A stretch of DNA of 33,904 nucleotides, taken from positions 1 to 33,904 of the forward strand of contig JABMQZ010000274.1 in NCBI GenBank assembly GCA_013202965.1, read 5' to 3'. A program made the translations under genes and the position numbers. This stretch comes from Bacteroidota bacterium (lineage in GTDB: Bacteria > Bacteroidota > Bacteroidia > Bacteroidales > B18-G4). Below the pieces are notes generated by a model. The model was given only the letters and a program-made list of their open reading frames with translations, did not search any database and had not been told where the DNA came from. Shown here piece by piece: positions 9,215-18,310 of this stretch (the first letter of the stretch is position 1; the number at the start of each line of letters is the position of its first letter).

Positions 9215-10233
9215 TTTCTGACTCCTTTCTTATCTAATTCATTATAGGCAATTATAGCATCTATGATCCTGCAGGCCGTTGCTAATGCAGTATGATACCA
9301 GCTAAGTGTCTTTACCATTCTAAGCGGTGAAATCAATGTTGCCTGCTTATCAAAAACCACGGAATGCCGGTCACCAATCACATCCGTGGAAACGATCGGA
9401 TCCGCTACAACCCTGACAACGGCAGGGTTCTTTTTTGCATACGCTTCAACAGCCTGATTAACCTGATCTTTTGTCACTCCTTTATCTTTAAGGATGGTGG
9501 TAAGGTCAAGCAATGATCCATTGGGTACCGGTACGTTCAGTGCAGAGCCGGCGATCCTTCCTTTAAATTCAGGCATAATATGCTGGATCCATTTCGGGCT
9601 CGGTGTTTCATTGGGAATAATATTTTCCGCTGCCGAACGGCTCCTCCTGAAGTCTGTACTCGCTTTATCTCGCAGAGGCTGATCTGAAGTATATGAATGT
9701 ACGGTGGTGAGCAGGGCATAGTCAATACCGAAAGCCTCATCAAGGACCTTCAGCATCAGTGCAGTTGCATTTGTGGTAGCCGAGCCTGCCGATATCAGGC
9801 GATCAGATACCTTCATGCTATGGTCGTTTACGCCCCTCACCACGATCCTGTCAATCTCATCAGATGGCAGAGTGGTAAGCATTACGCGTTTCGCCCCTGC
9901 CTCGAGGTGACGTTTCATATCAGCCCTTGATTTATATATACCTGTTCCATCAATAGCCACATCCACATCCAGCATATCCCATAATACATCACCGGGTTCC
10001 ATGCTTTTTCTCTCGATCATCCTGGCCCTGCCATTTTTAGAAACCAGGAAGTTCCCTTCCAGTTTCACATCAATACCTCCTTTGGTTTCAACTTTTAGAA
10101 GGTACTCGAGGATCTCGGGACGCCCAAGATCGGCAATGGCAACGATCTCTATCCGGTCATCATTGAGGCATAAACGGTAAATATGCCGCCCTACCTCTCC
10201 GAATCCCATAATTCCAACTCGAATCTTGTCCAT
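9211..10233 (-). CDS. GAPDH-fold paralog lacking the catalytic cysteine (probable pseudoenzyme)
   Basis: Aligns with GAPDH over its length (VGIMGFGEVGRHIYRL, TTVHSYTSDQPLRDKA..RRSRSAAENIIP, VPVPNGSLLDLT), but SNASCTTNC is SAGSATTNA and NEWGYSNR is TALATACR. Confidence 0.92.
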   Translation of the reverse strand: MDKIRVGIMGFGEVGRHIYRLCLNDDRIEIVAIADLGRPEILEYLLKVETKGGIDVKLEGNFLVSKNGRARMIERKSMEPGDVLWDMLDVDVAIDGTGIYKSRADMKRHLEAGAKRVMLTTLPSDEIDRIVVRGVNDHSMKVSDRLISAGSATTNATALMLKVLDEAFGIDYALLTTVHSYTSDQPLRDKASTDFRRSRSAAENIIPNETPSPKWIQHIMPEFKGRIAGSALNVPVPNGSLLDLTTILKDKGVTKDQVNQAVEAYAKKNPAVVRVVADPIVSTDVIGDRHSVVFDKQATLISPLRMVKTLSWYHTALATACRIIDAIIAYNELDKKGVRK

Positions 10234-10344
10234 TTTAAATATTTTTATCTGTTAAAAATGCACCTGAGCTAATCAGGTTTTTTCAATAATTTAATTTCTT
10301 TATGATAAGAACGTAAAAAAAACCACTTGGTTCATAAAGGACAA

Positions 10345-10352
10345 CAAAATTA
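10345..10352 (-). promoter_or_regulatory. Putative -7 element (TAATTTTG) for the gap-like/gap operon
   Basis: TAnnTTTG match on the minus strand, about 112 nt upstream of ATG 10233. Confidence 0.4.
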
Positions 10353-10444
10353 ATATTAATATTTATGGTAACAGAATAATAATATGTTAATTCCTGATTA
10401 TCACCCCTGCAATTAAAATTCATTCTTCATTAAAGAATTAATAT

Positions 10445-10452
10445 TATTTTTG
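10445..10452 (+). promoter_or_regulatory. Putative -7 element (TATTTTTG) for lepA
   Basis: TAnnTTTG match only 5 nt before ATG 10458. Confidence 0.4.
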
Positions 10453-10457
10453 CAGAA

Positions 10458-12245
10458 ATGAAAAACATCCGCAACTTCTGCATCATCGCCCATATTGATC
10501 ATGGGAAAAGCACACTGGCAGACCGGCTGCTAGAGTTCACAGATACAATCAATGAGCGGGACCTTCAGGAGCAGGTGCTGGATGATATGGATCTGGAAAG
10601 AGAGCGAGGGATCACCATAAAGAGCCATGCCATTCAGATGGAACACGACCATGAAGGGCAACACTATATTATGAACCTCATTGACACCCCCGGACATGTT
10701 GATTTTTCTTATGAAGTTTCCCGGTCTCTGGCGGCCTGCGAAGGAGCCTTGCTGATCGTTGATGCCGCACAGGGCATTCAGGCCCAGACCATATCCAATC
10801 TTTACCTCGCCATTGATAACGACCTTGAGATCATTCCAGTACTGAACAAGATGGATCTGGAAGCTGCCATGCCCGAAGAAGTGAAGGACCAGATCGTTGA
10901 CCTTATTGGCTGCGACAGGGACGACATCATTGAAGCCAGTGGTAAAACAGGCTATGGTGTTGATAGAATACTGAAAGAAATCATACATAAGATACCCCCA
11001 CCTGAAGGCGATCCGGAAGCCCCACTGCAAGCGCTCATATTCGATTCTGTTTTTAATTCATACCGTGGAATTATTGCCTATATCAGGATCATCAACGGCA
11101 GATTAAAAAAACAGGATCATGTCAAATTTTTCAATTCCGAAAAAGAATATGATGCCGATGAGATCGGGGTACTGAAATTAAAACAGGACGAAAGAAAAGA
11201 GTTGTCGGCCGGTGATGTGGGATATATCATTTCCGGGATCAAACTGTCAAAAGAGGTCAAGGTGGGTGATACCATTACCCATGTTCAGCGTCCCTGTGAC
11301 AAAGCCATAGAAGGCTTTGAAGAAGTGAAGCCAATGGTATTTGCCGGGATCTATCCGGTCGATGCCGATGAGTATGAAGAATTAAGGGCCTCGATCGAAA
11401 AACTACAGCTTAACGATGCTTCCCTGACATTTATACCCGAATCTTCAGTAGCCCTGGGATTTGGCTTCCGTTGCGGATTCCTGGGACTCTTACATATGGA
11501 GATCATCCAGGAAAGGCTTGACAGGGAATTCGACATGAACGTAATCACTACGGTGCCCAATGTGTCGTATAAAGTAGTGAACCATAAAGGAGAATACATT
11601 GAAGTGCATAATCCTTCCGGCCTTCCGGAACAAAAGCATATCGACCATATAGAAGAACCCTACATCATTGCCCAGATCATTTCTAAAAGCTGTTATGTTG
11701 GTTCCGTCATGAAGCTCTGTATCGATAAACGAGGAATCTTGAAGAACCAGGTTTACCTTACCAGCGACCGTGTAGAAATTACCTTTGAGATGCCGCTGGG
11801 CGAAATCGTTTTTGATTTTTATGATAAGTTAAAGAGCATTTCAAAGGGCTATGCCTCATTTGACTACCATCAGTCAGGATACAAACCGGCCAATCTTGTT
11901 AAACTTGACATCCTGCTGAACGGAGAGTCGGTGGATGCACTATCCACCCTCATACACCGCGACAATGCATACGATTTTGGGAAACGCATGTGTGTGAAGT
12001 TAAAAGAACTCATTCCACGGCAGCAATTCGACATTGCCATCCAGGCTGCCATCGGAGCCAAGATCATTTCCCGTGAAACGGTAAAGGCCGTACGAAAAGA
12101 CGTAACGGCAAAATGCTATGGCGGTGACATCACACGTAAAAGGAAACTCCTCGAAAAACAGAAAAAAGGCAAGAAGCGTATGCGGCAGGTTGGGAATGTG
12201 GAGGTGCCGCAGCAGGCGTTCCTTGCGGTACTCAAATTAGATTAA
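10458..12245 (+). CDS. lepA: Elongation factor 4 (LepA)
   Basis: [28 protein letters not shown]...[24 protein letters not shown]...[16 protein letters not shown]...[44 protein letters not shown]; 595 aa. Confidence 0.98.
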   Translation: MKNIRNFCIIAHIDHGKSTLADRLLEFTDTINERDLQEQVLDDMDLERERGITIKSHAIQMEHDHEGQHYIMNLIDTPGHVDFSYEVSRSLAACEGALLIVDAAQGIQAQTISNLYLAIDNDLEIIPVLNKMDLEAAMPEEVKDQIVDLIGCDRDDIIEASGKTGYGVDRILKEIIHKIPPPEGDPEAPLQALIFDSVFNSYRGIIAYIRIINGRLKKQDHVKFFNSEKEYDADEIGVLKLKQDERKELSAGDVGYIISGIKLSKEVKVGDTITHVQRPCDKAIEGFEEVKPMVFAGIYPVDADEYEELRASIEKLQLNDASLTFIPESSVALGFGFRCGFLGLLHMEIIQERLDREFDMNVITTVPNVSYKVVNHKGEYIEVHNPSGLPEQKHIDHIEEPYIIAQIISKSCYVGSVMKLCIDKRGILKNQVYLTSDRVEITFEMPLGEIVFDFYDKLKSISKGYASFDYHQSGYKPANLVKLDILLNGESVDALSTLIHRDNAYDFGKRMCVKLKELIPRQQFDIAIQAAIGAKIISRETVKAVRKDVTAKCYGGDITRKRKLLEKQKKGKKRMRQVGNVEVPQQAFLAVLKLD

Positions 12246-12260
12246 GCTTGGTAAAACAGA

Positions 12261-12296
12261 ACACTGATTACACGGATACAACGGATGATCACAGAT
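12261..12296. repeat. Degenerate 9-bp tandem array, about 4 units (acactgatt acacggata caacggatg atcacagat)
   Basis: Phase read directly; lies just after the lepA stop. Confidence 0.55.
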
Positions 12297-12367
12297 AATT
12301 CAAACTGTAACTTTATAGCTTACATTCCGTCTTATCAATAAATCAGGATATTGGGCTTATAGGATCA

Positions 12368-12853
12368 ATGACTACCCGGGAATATAATACGTGTGTAGAT
12401 ATGCATGCCGACGGTGTGTTCAGGTTCATTCTGAAAAACCTAAGGAATGAACATGATGCCCAGGATATTGTCCAGGATTCTTTTGAAAAACTCTGGATTA
12501 ACCACAAGAAGCTGGATCCCGGAAAAGCAAAATCATACCTGTTCACTACCGCTTATCATACGATGATAGATCATATCAGGAAGAAAAAGTATTCCGGCAG
12601 CATTGAGGATATCCCTGAAACGAGCAACGAAACATTCCGTGATTATTCCGACCTCAGGGAAATTCTTGATGAAGCGCTTGCAAAGCTGAATGAGGTGCAA
12701 AGATCGGTGGTCCTGCTCAGGGATTATGAAGGATATTCATACCATGAAATCGGCGAGATAACGGGACTGAATGAATCACAGGTGAAAGTATATTTATACA
12801 GGGCAAGGGTATACCTGAAAAATTATATTGTAAGCCCTGAACATGTTATATAG
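12368..12853 (+). CDS. ECF-type RNA polymerase sigma factor (sigma-70 family)
   Basis: FILKNLRNEHDAQDIVQDSFEKLW (region 2) and ALAKLNEVQRSVVLLRDYEGYSYHEIGEITGLNESQVKVYLYRAR (region 4). Confidence 0.93.
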   Translation: MTTREYNTCVDMHADGVFRFILKNLRNEHDAQDIVQDSFEKLWINHKKLDPGKAKSYLFTTAYHTMIDHIRKKKYSGSIEDIPETSNETFRDYSDLREILDEALAKLNEVQRSVVLLRDYEGYSYHEIGEITGLNESQVKVYLYRARVYLKNYIVSPEHVI

Positions 12854-12854
12854 G

Positions 12855-13871
12855 ATGGCAATAAACAGACATAATTACGAAATCTACTTCATAGATTATC
12901 ATGAAGGCAATCTGCCCCCGGACAGGGAGGAGGAGCTGATGGCCTTTCTTGAAGCCAATCCTGATCTTAAAAAAGAATTTGATGAATATCCTGAAGAACC
13001 CTTGCTTGCCGATCAGAATATAATATTCAGGAACAAGAAATTACTTAAAAAAGAAGAAAGTAGCCCGGAATTCAGTGAAAATGACCAGATGGCCATTGCT
13101 TACCTGGAAGGTGATCTTTCTGCAGATGACAAGTTGAGAGCAGATTCAATGCTCAATGAGGATGATCATGTTCAACAACTACACGAACAATATCTTTCGA
13201 CCAGATCAATTGCTGACTACAGCATCACATGCCCTGACAAAGCGGAGTTGAAGAAAAAAAGCAATGTGGCTTTCCTTCTTCCTCAATACCTCCGCTATGC
13301 TGCTGCAGCGGCAATTATTATCTTTATTGGCATTACCGCCTATTTTCGGTTTACCCCTGCCGATGAACCAAGAATTACAAGCTTACCGCAGCGGCTGGAA
13401 ACCCGGCCAGCAGGTCTCATTGAGTTCCAGGCCGATTGCCTCGTTCTGGAATCCAGGAATGATCCGCCCTCATCTATTCAAATGTCATGGCGCGAGGAAG
13501 GAATACCTCCTGTCAGGCTTGCTTCTATACATCCACTGGCAATTACACCTTCACCGCAAGGGACATATGCAGCCATTTTATTTCCCAGGCCTTTCCCTGT
13601 TTCGGGATCTGATGTTTTCGCAATGGATACAGAAGTAAAACAGAAAAGCCTGGTGGGGAAAATTTTCTCAGGATTCTTTAATAAAGCCAGTGCACCCTTC
13701 TCTATAGAAAACAAGAGCAATCGGGCCGGCAAATCAGACAAGCTTTCCATCTGGGATATCGCTGATCTTGGGATGCAAGGCATTAACGTTCTCGGCGATC
13801 ATGATTATACGCTTGTCAGGAAGTATAATGAGGATGGCAATGTAAAGGGGGTTGTGGTTGCCGGAAAATAA
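12855..13871 (+). CDS. Putative single-pass anti-sigma-like membrane protein with a duplicated N-terminal module
   Basis: Starts right after the ECF sigma gene; one TM segment (LRYAAAAAIIIFIGITAYF); cytoplasmic part has two YxEGxLxxD... repeats. No Zn-finger ligands seen. Confidence 0.7.
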   Translation: MAINRHNYEIYFIDYHEGNLPPDREEELMAFLEANPDLKKEFDEYPEEPLLADQNIIFRNKKLLKKEESSPEFSENDQMAIAYLEGDLSADDKLRADSMLNEDDHVQQLHEQYLSTRSIADYSITCPDKAELKKKSNVAFLLPQYLRYAAAAAIIIFIGITAYFRFTPADEPRITSLPQRLETRPAGLIEFQADCLVLESRNDPPSSIQMSWREEGIPPVRLASIHPLAITPSPQGTYAAILFPRPFPVSGSDVFAMDTEVKQKSLVGKIFSGFFNKASAPFSIENKSNRAGKSDKLSIWDIADLGMQGINVLGDHDYTLVRKYNEDGNVKGVVVAGK

Positions 13872-13872
13872 A

Positions 13873-13907
13873 AAAATCCAAAATCCAAAAAACAAATTCC
13901 AAAACTG
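13873..13907. repeat. Degenerate 7-bp tandem array, 5 units (aaaatcc aaaatcc aaaaaac aaattcc aaaactg)
   Basis: Strict 7-bp phase starting 2 nt after the stop codon at 13871. Confidence 0.75.
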
Positions 13908-13920
13908 TTAACTCCAAACT

Positions 13921-13956
13921 CAAAGTACTTTAAATACTCTAAATACTTTAAGTACT
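13921..13956. repeat. 9-bp tandem array, 4 units (caaagtact ttaaatact ctaaatact ttaagtact)
   Basis: Phase read directly from sequence. Confidence 0.8.
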
Positions 13957-14019
13957 TAAAAAACTGTAACTATTCATATCATACATCCGTCACACTACAA
14001 ACAATCAAAATTTACAATT

Positions 14020-15591
14020 ATGCAAAAAACAGTTTTTACCTTTTTGATCACGATCCTTGCAGGATCGTTTATTCCTGGCAGCGGGCAGGTTCAGGCCCAG
14101 GACAACATCGTAAAAGAAGTCAGGGAAGTTGCTGATTTCAGTGGCATTGACGTTGGAGGTGCATTCGACATCCTCTTGAGCCAGGCTGATGTTACCAAAG
14201 TTGTTATTGAAACGGAAAAAGAAAATATCGACAAAATCCAAACCAGGGTAAACAATGGTATTTTGGAGATCTCTTCCAAAAACATCAAAAATTCGGATAA
14301 GCTGAATGTTTACATCATCTCACCTGAAATAAACAACATCAGCATTCATGGTGCCGCCGACCTGAAAGGACTTAGCGGCCTTCATGGGACTGAGCTTGTC
14401 ATACGTGCCAGTGGCGCATCCGATGCCAAACTGGATGTTGTGTATGACAAAATCAACTCAAATGTTTCCGGTGCTGCAAGCCTTGTTTTACGGGGAGAGG
14501 CGCGCAGGCATACTATTGTGGTCAGCGGTGCGGGAGATGTCGATGCCGGCAAACTGCTCACTGAAATCAGCAGTGCTACCGTAAGCGGAGCAGGATCGGC
14601 CAGTGTAAATGCCAGCACTGAAGTGGTTTCCAATACTTCAGGTGCAGGAACCATCGACCTTGTCAGCAAACCTGAAACCCTGACCATCGTCTCGGGTGAG
14701 ATCATTGGCGAAAGCGAGACCCTCAGGGTTCAAAGCACGGAATACGGAGATACAACTAAGGTCAGAATAGCCGGCATCAGGGTAGAAGTCATCGACAACG
14801 ACAGTACCAGGATCACCATTGGCAACAGAATGCTGACGGTTAATGAAAACGGAAATGTGAAGTGGTGCAAGGTGAGATTACGCAAGTTTAACGGGCACTG
14901 GGCAGGAGTAGAACTGGGTGTTAATGGTTATCTGACCAAAGATTATGACATGAAGTTTAGTCCTGAAGATGAATACATGGACCTGCGCATGGAAAAATCC
15001 ATACAGGTAAACTTAAATATTTATGAGCAGAATATTGCCCTGAGCAGGAATCAGGAATGGGGTATGCTCAGTGGTATTGGGTTGTCGTGGAACAATTACC
15101 GTTTCAGAAGGCCCACCACACTGAACCCTGACTCTTCTTACCTGGTCGGTTATATTGATGAAGGTATCAGTGTCAGAAAGTCCAAACTGGCCATTGCTTA
15201 TCTGCAGATACCACTGATATTTGAATGGCAGAACCATACACTGAGACAACGCAATTCATTCCATGTGGGCCTGGGTGTGGTTCTTGGGGTACGCCTCTGG
15301 TCATGGCAAAAGAAGTATTATGATGAACTTAACAAGCAATATACGCTTACTCAATACGATCCTGCTACAGGCCAATACATTGATAAATGGCAGAGGACAT
15401 CCCCCAACTATAACAAAACCCATACTTATGATGATTATCACCTGCAGCCCTTCAAGGCAGATGCCACATTTCGTATCGGCTGGGGGTATGTAAACCTTTT
15501 TGCAACTTACAACCTGGTGCCTATGTTCCGCAAGGATAAAGGGCCCGAGCTGCACCAGTTTGCAGCAGGAATAACCTTATTGGGGTGGTAG
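14020..15591 (+). CDS. Outer-membrane beta-barrel protein with N-terminal GIN (DUF2807-like, head-domain adhesin) domain
   Basis: Signal peptide; REVADFSGIDVGGAFDILLSQ...ISIHGAADLKGLSG...VSGAASLVLRGEARRHTIVVSGAGDVDA..VSGAGSASVNA (GIN-type Gly/Ser/Ala strand repeats); C-terminal aromatic beta-strand region. Confidence 0.82.
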   Translation: MQKTVFTFLITILAGSFIPGSGQVQAQDNIVKEVREVADFSGIDVGGAFDILLSQADVTKVVIETEKENIDKIQTRVNNGILEISSKNIKNSDKLNVYIISPEINNISIHGAADLKGLSGLHGTELVIRASGASDAKLDVVYDKINSNVSGAASLVLRGEARRHTIVVSGAGDVDAGKLLTEISSATVSGAGSASVNASTEVVSNTSGAGTIDLVSKPETLTIVSGEIIGESETLRVQSTEYGDTTKVRIAGIRVEVIDNDSTRITIGNRMLTVNENGNVKWCKVRLRKFNGHWAGVELGVNGYLTKDYDMKFSPEDEYMDLRMEKSIQVNLNIYEQNIALSRNQEWGMLSGIGLSWNNYRFRRPTTLNPDSSYLVGYIDEGISVRKSKLAIAYLQIPLIFEWQNHTLRQRNSFHVGLGVVLGVRLWSWQKKYYDELNKQYTLTQYDPATGQYIDKWQRTSPNYNKTHTYDDYHLQPFKADATFRIGWGYVNLFATYNLVPMFRKDKGPELHQFAAGITLLGW

Positions 15592-15647
15592 ATCCGCTTC
15601 AATATCCTGAATTTGGGGAAGTGGTAAGGCCTGCTTCCTTTTTTTTA

Positions 15648-15735
15648 TTTACCCACCCCCTGTCCCCCTCCCTGCATCGCCTTCGCGTAGCTTCGGCAGA
15701 GCAAGGCCAGCAGGGAGGGGCCGGGGGTGGGTAAA
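15648..15735. repeat. Long imperfect inverted repeat with C-rich and G-rich arms
   Basis: Arm 1 tttacccaccccctgtccccctccctgc (15648-15675) pairs with arm 2 gcagggaggggccgggggtgggtaaa (15710-15735); 34-nt loop. Confidence 0.85.
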
Positions 15736-15857
15736 AGAAGTACTTAATCCTCCCAAAAAACTCAGAACTAATGGCCGGTAATCAGTACCCATTAACCGTA
15801 TTTTTTTGTATCTTCGTAGGCCGAAATAAAATAGAATCTACTTAAATAACAAACATC

Positions 15858-16598
15858 ATGTCAGGTCACAGTAAATGGTCTACGATCAAAAGGAAAAAGG
15901 GTGCAAATGATGCCAAAAGATCCAAAATATTCTCAAAGATCATTAAAGAGATCACTATTGCAGTGAAAGACGGCGGCTCGGATCCTGAGGGGAACCCAAG
16001 GCTGAGGCTGGTCATTGCCAATGCCAAAGGTGCCAGTATGCCTAAAGATAATATCCAACGTGCCATCAATAAAGGAAAAGATAAAGATGCCAGCAACTTC
16101 GTTGAATATACCTTTGAAGGCTATCTCCCTCATGGCATTGCAGCTTATGTTGAATGTACTTCCGATAACCAGCAGCGTACCGTAAGTAATGTTCGCTCAA
16201 TATTTAACAAATTCAGCGGTAACCTCGGGACACACGGTTCATTGAGTTTTCTGTTCGACCGCAAGGGTGTTTTTACAATCCCCCTGGGTGATCTCGACCA
16301 GGATGAATTTGAGCTGGAGATGATCGATGCCGGGGCGGAGGATATTGTTGTTGAAGATAATTTCATCACTGTAACCACAGCCATGGAAGATTTTGGTTCG
16401 CTCATGAAAAAACTCGAAGAACTCGGAGTGGAGCCTGAAAATGCTGAGTTACAAAGGATTCCGAAAGAAAGCATAAACCTCAGTGTGGAAGATGCCAAAA
16501 AGATCATGAAGATCGTAGAAACTTTTGAAGACGATGATGATGTCCAAAGTGTGTTCCACAATATGGAGATCACAGATGAATTGATCGAGGCAATGTAA
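15858..16598 (+). CDS. yebC: YebC/PmpR (TACO1) family protein
   Basis: MSGHSKWSTIKRKKGANDAKRSKIFSKIIKEITIAVK...GNPRLRLVIANAKGASMPKDNIQRAI is the YebC signature. Confidence 0.96.
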   Translation: MSGHSKWSTIKRKKGANDAKRSKIFSKIIKEITIAVKDGGSDPEGNPRLRLVIANAKGASMPKDNIQRAINKGKDKDASNFVEYTFEGYLPHGIAAYVECTSDNQQRTVSNVRSIFNKFSGNLGTHGSLSFLFDRKGVFTIPLGDLDQDEFELEMIDAGAEDIVVEDNFITVTTAMEDFGSLMKKLEELGVEPENAELQRIPKESINLSVEDAKKIMKIVETFEDDDDVQSVFHNMEITDELIEAM

Positions 16599-16620
16599 TT
16601 TAGAATCAAAAAACATAAGA

Positions 16621-16656
16621 CGGCAGCTTTCCATGGAAGGCTGCTATTTTTTTTTG
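16621..16656 (+). terminator. Rho-independent terminator after yebC
   Basis: gcagctttccatggaaggctgc hairpin (one wobble pair) followed by a T9 run. Confidence 0.85.
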
Positions 16657-16943
16657 CCTCAAAAGGCAGGGAAATGAGTTTAAAAACCCGGCGAAGCCAA
16701 TACAAGCCGGAGCACTACGCTCATAAAAACTGCGTCTCGCTAATTTAAAATCTATATAAATTAACCTAATGAGAGATAAAACAAATCCCTATATTAATTA
16801 GTGTATCTGCTTCATTAACAAATACTTATATAATAAGCCTTGTGATGCTATTCATGCATTCCTAACATAATGCCTTAATTTACTGACATTTAAAGCACTT
16901 TACATCTGTTTTTATTCCGATTTTAATCTTATAAAAATTATAC

Positions 16944-16951
16944 TAATTTTG
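16944..16951 (+). promoter_or_regulatory. Putative -7 element (TAATTTTG) for the OMP-acs unit
   Basis: TAnnTTTG match 57 nt upstream of ATG 17008. Confidence 0.5.
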
Positions 16952-17007
16952 TGCCCTAATGAATTAACTGTTAATTTATTAACAATAAAGTATAAGCATC
17001 GATTAAC

Positions 17008-18252
17008 ATGAGAAAAAGTTTATTATTGTTATTGTTTTCCGTTATCCTAACTGCCACTTCCATCGCCCAGGATAACAATAGTTTTGGGATCAGGTTCTCC
17101 GGATTTGTCAAAACAGATATCTTCTGGGATTCCAGGCAAACGGTTTCAGTTCGTGAAGGGCATTTTCTGCTCTATCCTATGAATGAAGAACTGGATGCAA
17201 ACGGGGAGGATATCAATGCCAAAGCTAACTTCAACATGCTCTCAATCCAGACCAGGCTACGCGGGACCATCACAGGCCCCGATGCCCTGGGTGCAAAAAC
17301 ATCTGGTGTGATCGAGGGGGCATTCTTCGGCCACACAGGTGGTGACATCAATGGCTTCAGGCTGCGCCATGCTTTTGTCAAACTCAGCTGGGAAAAAACA
17401 AGCCTGCTGGTGGGACAATACTGGCATCCTGCGTTTGTCACGTATTGTTTCCCGGGTACGGTATCATTTAATACCGGGGCACCATTTGTTCCTTTCACAA
17501 GGAACCCCCAGATCAGGGTTACCCAGAAGCTTGGCAAGTTCAACCTGATGTTTACCGTCCTGAGCCAACTCGACTTTTTGAGCACAGGCCCTGATGGCGT
17601 CAGTGCAAAATATCTTCGCAACAGCGCCTTGCCGGCACTCAACCTTCGCTTTGAATACAGGAATGTGAACACAGATGAAAACAAAGAATTCCTTATCGGT
17701 GCAAGCGTAAACTTTAAAATGCTGACCCCGCGCCTGGCTACCGACAGCAATTACAAAACCTCAGAAACAGTTACCTCCATCTCAGAAACCTTTTATCTCA
17801 AACTTAAACTTCCAAAAGTTACTTTTAAACTTCAAGGGATATATGCACAGGATCCTTACAACTGGGTTATGATCGGTGGTTATGCTGTGGAAAGCATCTC
17901 CGACCCGATGAAGGACTACAGAAATTATGTTCCCATCACCACTGCCTCAGCTTGGCTTGATATACACAGCAATGGTAAGAAATGGCAGGTGGGACTACTC
18001 ACCGGATATGCCCAAAATATGGGTGCTGGCAATGACTTCGACGGGCCGGTTTACCAGCGTGGTGATGACATCGCCTATTTATACAGGATTTCACCCCGCT
18101 TCGTTTATAATTCCGGTAAATTCAGGGTCGCCCCTGAGATTGAATATACCGTCGCTGCCTATGGCAAAACCATTGAACCCAATGGAATTGTAAATGACAC
18201 TAAAGAAATAGGAAACCTACGCTTTCTTTTAGGTTTTTACTATTTCTTTTAA
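17008..18252 (+). CDS. Porin-like outer-membrane protein
   Basis: Signal peptide MRKSLLLLLFSVILTATSIAQ; alternating amphipathic strands; C-terminal FLLGFYYFF aromatic terminus; 414 aa; no terminator seen before acs. Confidence 0.75.
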   Translation: MRKSLLLLLFSVILTATSIAQDNNSFGIRFSGFVKTDIFWDSRQTVSVREGHFLLYPMNEELDANGEDINAKANFNMLSIQTRLRGTITGPDALGAKTSGVIEGAFFGHTGGDINGFRLRHAFVKLSWEKTSLLVGQYWHPAFVTYCFPGTVSFNTGAPFVPFTRNPQIRVTQKLGKFNLMFTVLSQLDFLSTGPDGVSAKYLRNSALPALNLRFEYRNVNTDENKEFLIGASVNFKMLTPRLATDSNYKTSETVTSISETFYLKLKLPKVTFKLQGIYAQDPYNWVMIGGYAVESISDPMKDYRNYVPITTASAWLDIHSNGKKWQVGLLTGYAQNMGAGNDFDGPVYQRGDDIAYLYRISPRFVYNSGKFRVAPEIEYTVAAYGKTIEPNGIVNDTKEIGNLRFLLGFYYFF

Positions 18253-18310
18253 GCAAACTGTAAATCAAAAAATAAATAAATAAATTTTCAACATTTAAAT
18301 TATTAACACT

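Noticed and set aside
8210-10233. Two adjacent gap genes as an assembly duplication or very recent tandem copy
   Set aside because: The proteins are strongly diverged throughout, with different active-site and C-terminal motifs, so this is an old paralog pair.
15648-15735. G/C-rich inverted repeat as an ordinary rho-independent terminator
   Set aside because: The loop is 34 nt and no T tract follows the second arm (gtaaaagaag); a termination role cannot be excluded, but the form is atypical.
16680-16750. Odd GC-richer patch (aacccggcgaagccaatacaagccggagcactacgctc) downstream of the yebC terminator as an ncRNA
   Set aside because: No convincing secondary structure or promoter/terminator pair around it.
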